DNA of 64,000 nt from Wolfiporia cocos. Lineage: Eukaryota; Basidiomycota; Agaricomycetes; Polyporales; Phaeolaceae. The stretch covers positions 2,542,001 to 2,606,000 of the forward strand of contig JACCLO010000006.1 of assembly GCA_029448655.1 (NCBI GenBank). The letters are read 5' to 3'. The notes beneath the pieces were generated by a model that was given only the letters and a program-made list of their open reading frames with translations, did not search any database and was not told the DNA's origin. Both the position numbers and the translations under genes were made by a program. Position 1 is the stretch's first letter; every line of letters begins with the position of its first letter. Below, piece by piece: positions 60,928 through 64,000 of this stretch.

Positions 60928-63900
60928 CTCCCTGACAGACGACCATGGGACCACGCGGTGGAACTCCTCCCGGACGCCAAACCCTTTTGCGGCAAGATAT
61001 ACCCTCTTTCACCACAACAACAAAAGGTACTGGATGAGTTCCTGGAGGAACAACTGCGCACGGGTCGCATCAGACCCTCCAAGTCACCATGGGGCGCACC
61101 GTTCTTTTTCGTAAAGAAGAAAGATGGCAAACTACGACCCATACAGAACTACCGTAAGCTGAATCAGATGACAAAGAAGAACAAGTATCTGTTACCCCTG
61201 ATCAGCGAGCTACTCAACAAGCTCAAACGAGCTAAGTTCTTCAGCAAACTCGACGTCAGATGGGGATACACTAACATCCGTATCGCTGAAGGAGACGAGG
61301 AAAAGGGGGTGTTCATAACCAACAGAGGATTGTACGACCCCCTCGTCATGTTCTTTGGAATGTGCAACGCACCCAGCACGTTCCAAACAATGATGAACGA
61401 CATATTCCGAGAGCTCATACTACAAGGGAAGGTCATCGTATATCTTGACAACATACTGATCTTCACCGAGACTCTCGAAGAACACCGGCTTATCACGCGC
61501 AAGGTACTCGAGGTACTACGCGAACACAAGCTCACATGCAAGCCGGAGAAGTGCGAGTTTGAGAAGGCCGAGGTCGAATACCTAGGTCATATCATCTCAC
61601 ACGGAAATATCAAGATGGACCCCGTCAAAGTCCAAGGTATAACGTTGTGGCCGACGCCGAAGAATAGGAAGGAGGTACAAAGCTTCCTAGGCTTTGCCAA
61701 CTTCTACCGCCGGTTCATCAAAGGATACAGTACATTAGCGCGACCACTAATCGCCCTAACAGCCGACGTTCCGTTTAAATGGGACAAGGCCGAACAAGAC
61801 ACGTTCGATCTCATGAAGAGATTGTTCACGGAGGCTCCTATTCTAGGCTCCCCCACAGATACCGATCCATTCCGGATCGAAGCTGATGCCTCTGACTTCG
61901 CCACAGGCGCCGTACTCTTACAACGACAAGAGTCGATCTGGAGACCCATCGCATACCTCTCCAGGGGTTTCACGCCCGCGGAAAAGAATTACGAGATATA
62001 CGACAGGGAACTCCTCGCCATCATGCGAGCACTAGATGAGTGGCGACACTTCATACAGGGATCCGCTGACGCAACCAAAGTCTGGAGCGATCACAAGAAC
62101 CTGGAGTACTTTAAAACGCCCCAGAAGATCAACCCGAGACAAGCACAATGGATGACCGAATTACAAGAGTTCGACATCAAGCTCACACACATCCCTGGAA
62201 TGAAGAATATCCGCACCAACCCACTCTCTCGACGTATCGACTGGGACGACGGAAAGGAACACCTCGCGGGACAAGTAGTCCTCAAACCACACTTGTTCGG
62301 GGACGAACAACCTGAAGAGGGGGTGGATGAAATCGAAAAGCTAAGTTTCATCTCCACCGAAACGATAAAAGCGAGAGTTGAAGCCCAAAAGGCCCTCTAC
62401 GACTACGGTTTAGACGCAAACATCGTATTCAAGGAGGGACTAGCGTACCGAAAAGGAAAGCTAGTTATTCCCAACGATGCGGAACTCAAGGGCGACATCA
62501 TATCATCGCACCACGATTCGTTGTTAGCAGGACATCCAGGTAGAGACCGTACGCTTACCACCATCCACAAGTCCTACCGGTGGCCGCACATGAGGAGGGA
62601 CGTGACGTTATATGTCCGAGGGTGTGTAAAGTGCCAATCAATCAAAGTAGACCACGCTAAACGAGCGGCACCCCTCAACCCCAACCCAACACCGACGAGG
62701 AGTTGGGAGAACATATCAGTTGATATGATCACAGGCTTCCCCGAGGTACGAGGCAAGAACGCCATCCTCGTCATCGTCGATATGATGTCGAAGTGGACAA
62801 CCGCGATCGAAACAACGGATAAGTTGACGGCAGAAGGATGGGCTAACCTACTCATCAAACACATCGTCACCCAACACGGTATCCCCAAGAAGGTATTCAG
62901 TGACAGAGGACCGCAGTTCGTGTCCGAATTCATCAAAGACACGTACAAGAAACTCGGAATCGAAGGAAATCCCTCTACGGCATATCATCCACAGACCGAC
63001 GGACAGACCGAGCGGATGAACCAGGAGTTGGAGGTATACCTACGCCTCTTCGCTAACAGAAATCACACCAACTGGGTGGACCTGTTACCTACGGCCACGT
63101 TCGCATACAACACACATCAGAATGTGTCGACAAAGCAATCGCCATTCTTCATAACACACGGATACGAGCCGAATACAGGATCTAACGTCCCGATGGAAGT
63201 CGACATGTCCCTATCCACAGAGAATTGGGCTGACCACTTGAAAGACGTACAGATGAAGGTGGCGGAAAGCATAGACCTCGCCAAGGCTGCCATGAAAAAA
63301 TACGCCGACCGTCGACGACAACCCTCGAGAAAATACGAGGTCGGAGACAAGGTCTGGCTCGACAGCACCAACCTTCACATGGGCACTCCATCACGAAAAC
63401 TATCCCCAAAGCGATACGGACCCTACCCAGTAGCTGCCAAGATAGGCATGGGCGCATACAAGCTAACGTTAACACCTGATATGCGGGGCATACACCCAGT
63501 GTTTAACGAGATATTACTCACCCCCTACCACGAACCAGAATTCGAACAGCAAAGAATTCTACCTACGCCGGAAACACAGATCACGGCTACTAAAATACTC
63601 CAATCGCGCGAAGAACACGGGCGAGTGGAATATGAAGTACAGTGGTCGGATGGATCGAAAACCTGGGAGTGTAAGCGAGACGTGGACCACTCCCAGGCTG
63701 GCGCTTTCTACGAAGAGAACCCACGCGCACCAGGGGTACAATGGAAAAATAGAACCATCACCGATGGTGACACCAAAGTCGTCGACCCCACTGAAGAGGA
63801 CATACCTCATTATTCGGTTATGAAGAAATACGGGATCACCGTAGTATGTGCCATGCATGCCAGCTTGGACGTACTTATGGAGCGAGAGCGCCCGAAAATA

Positions 63901-64000
63901 CGCTGGTGGCATGACAAACCGGTGCAGTTCTTCACTCCTGTAAATCCAGAAACTTACATTGCTACGCATATAATCGAAGTACACCGCCCCATCAAGCGGA
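60928..64000 (+). CDS. pol: RT, RNase H, integrase and chromodomain, element 3 (after a stop; open at the window edge)
   Basis: Continuous frame from LPDRRPWDHAVEL to the end of the window. RT: KLDVRWGY, FFGMCNAPSTFQ and YLDN where YLDD is expected (catalytic Asp to Asn). RNase H: EADASDFA, YEIYDRELLAI, SDHKNL and TNPLSRR where the family has ADPLSRR. Integrase: zinc site with CVKCQ, SVDMITG, SDRGPQF and QTDGQTERMNQELE. Chromodomain-like VEYEVQWSDGSKTWE near 63630-63670. All three catalytic-site changes are G to A at CpG. With the TAA before it the product cannot be made normally. Confidence 0.85.

Larger units (their letters stand above)
54281..64000 (+). mobile_element. Ty3/gypsy retrotransposon with dUTPase, element 3 (5' part, runs off window)
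   Basis: Plus strand. 5' LTR split by nested transposons (54281-54371 plus 56983-57274), self-priming PBS, gag fused in frame to a dUTPase, then protease, RT, RNase H, integrase and chromodomain; the 3' LTR is outside. The domain order differs from copies 1 and 2: dUTPase lies before the protease. Defects: a +1 frameshift in the dUTPase, a TAA at 60925, and catalytic changes in RT and RNase H. Confidence 0.85.

Overview
The window looks like transposon-dense accessory sequence from a basidiomycete fungus, probably an agaricomycete. The signs are KDZ and Plavaka-type (CACTA-related) transposases, chromodomain Ty3/gypsy retrotransposons carrying a dUTPase, a Crinkler effector gene with a nuclease-like and kinase tail, and short (about 50-60 nt) GT-AG introns in the host genes. 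Every function is read from protein motifs by eye; no database search was run.

Layout. 1-15 kb (minus strand): a KDZ transposase gene with an intact 5-exon N-terminal half (13631-14943) and a decayed C-terminal half (1-1192 plus about 9645-9770). It is split by an 8.45-kb gypsy element (copy 1, 1193-9639, TSD GTCGC) and by a TIR element (9831-11743). 16.3-21.1 kb: a decayed Plavaka transposon (A, minus). 25.3-29.3 kb: a Crinkler-type effector gene (minus) cut by two solo LTRs, each with a recognisable 5-bp target duplication. 30.5-31.3 kb: an acetate kinase pseudogene. 32-35.6 kb: a tRNA-like repeat, a solo LTR, unrecognised ORFs and an LTR fragment. 35.6-48.2 kb: a second Plavaka copy (B, plus) inverted relative to A and loaded with a hAT-type MITE, gypsy copy 2 (38629-47093, TSD CAAGG, identical LTRs) and a TIR MITE. 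48.4-53.6 kb: an island of three apparently intact host genes (NmrA-like, a multi-pass membrane protein, hemerythrin-like). 54.3-64 kb: a third gypsy element (plus), whose 5' LTR is itself split by a MITE containing two further insertions. It runs off the window.

How the parts work together. In copies 1 and 2 the LTR carries a TATA box about 35 nt upstream of an 11-mer that is the exact complement of the primer-binding site one base inside the 5' LTR. Element 3 shows the same arrangement with a different 11-mer. This is the Tf1-style self-priming layout. Every LTR seen here also has a hairpin at the predicted start site, whose upstream arm (in U3) copies part of the primer-binding site. Gag is followed by pol in the -1 frame, and a third ORF with two zinc knuckles lies inside the 3' end of pol. 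Comparison of copies 1 and 2 suggests that this third frame, not the pol tail, is under selection. Gypsy copies 1 and 2 carry different defects, and neither looks fully autonomous. Many disabling changes are CpG to TpG/CpA transitions.
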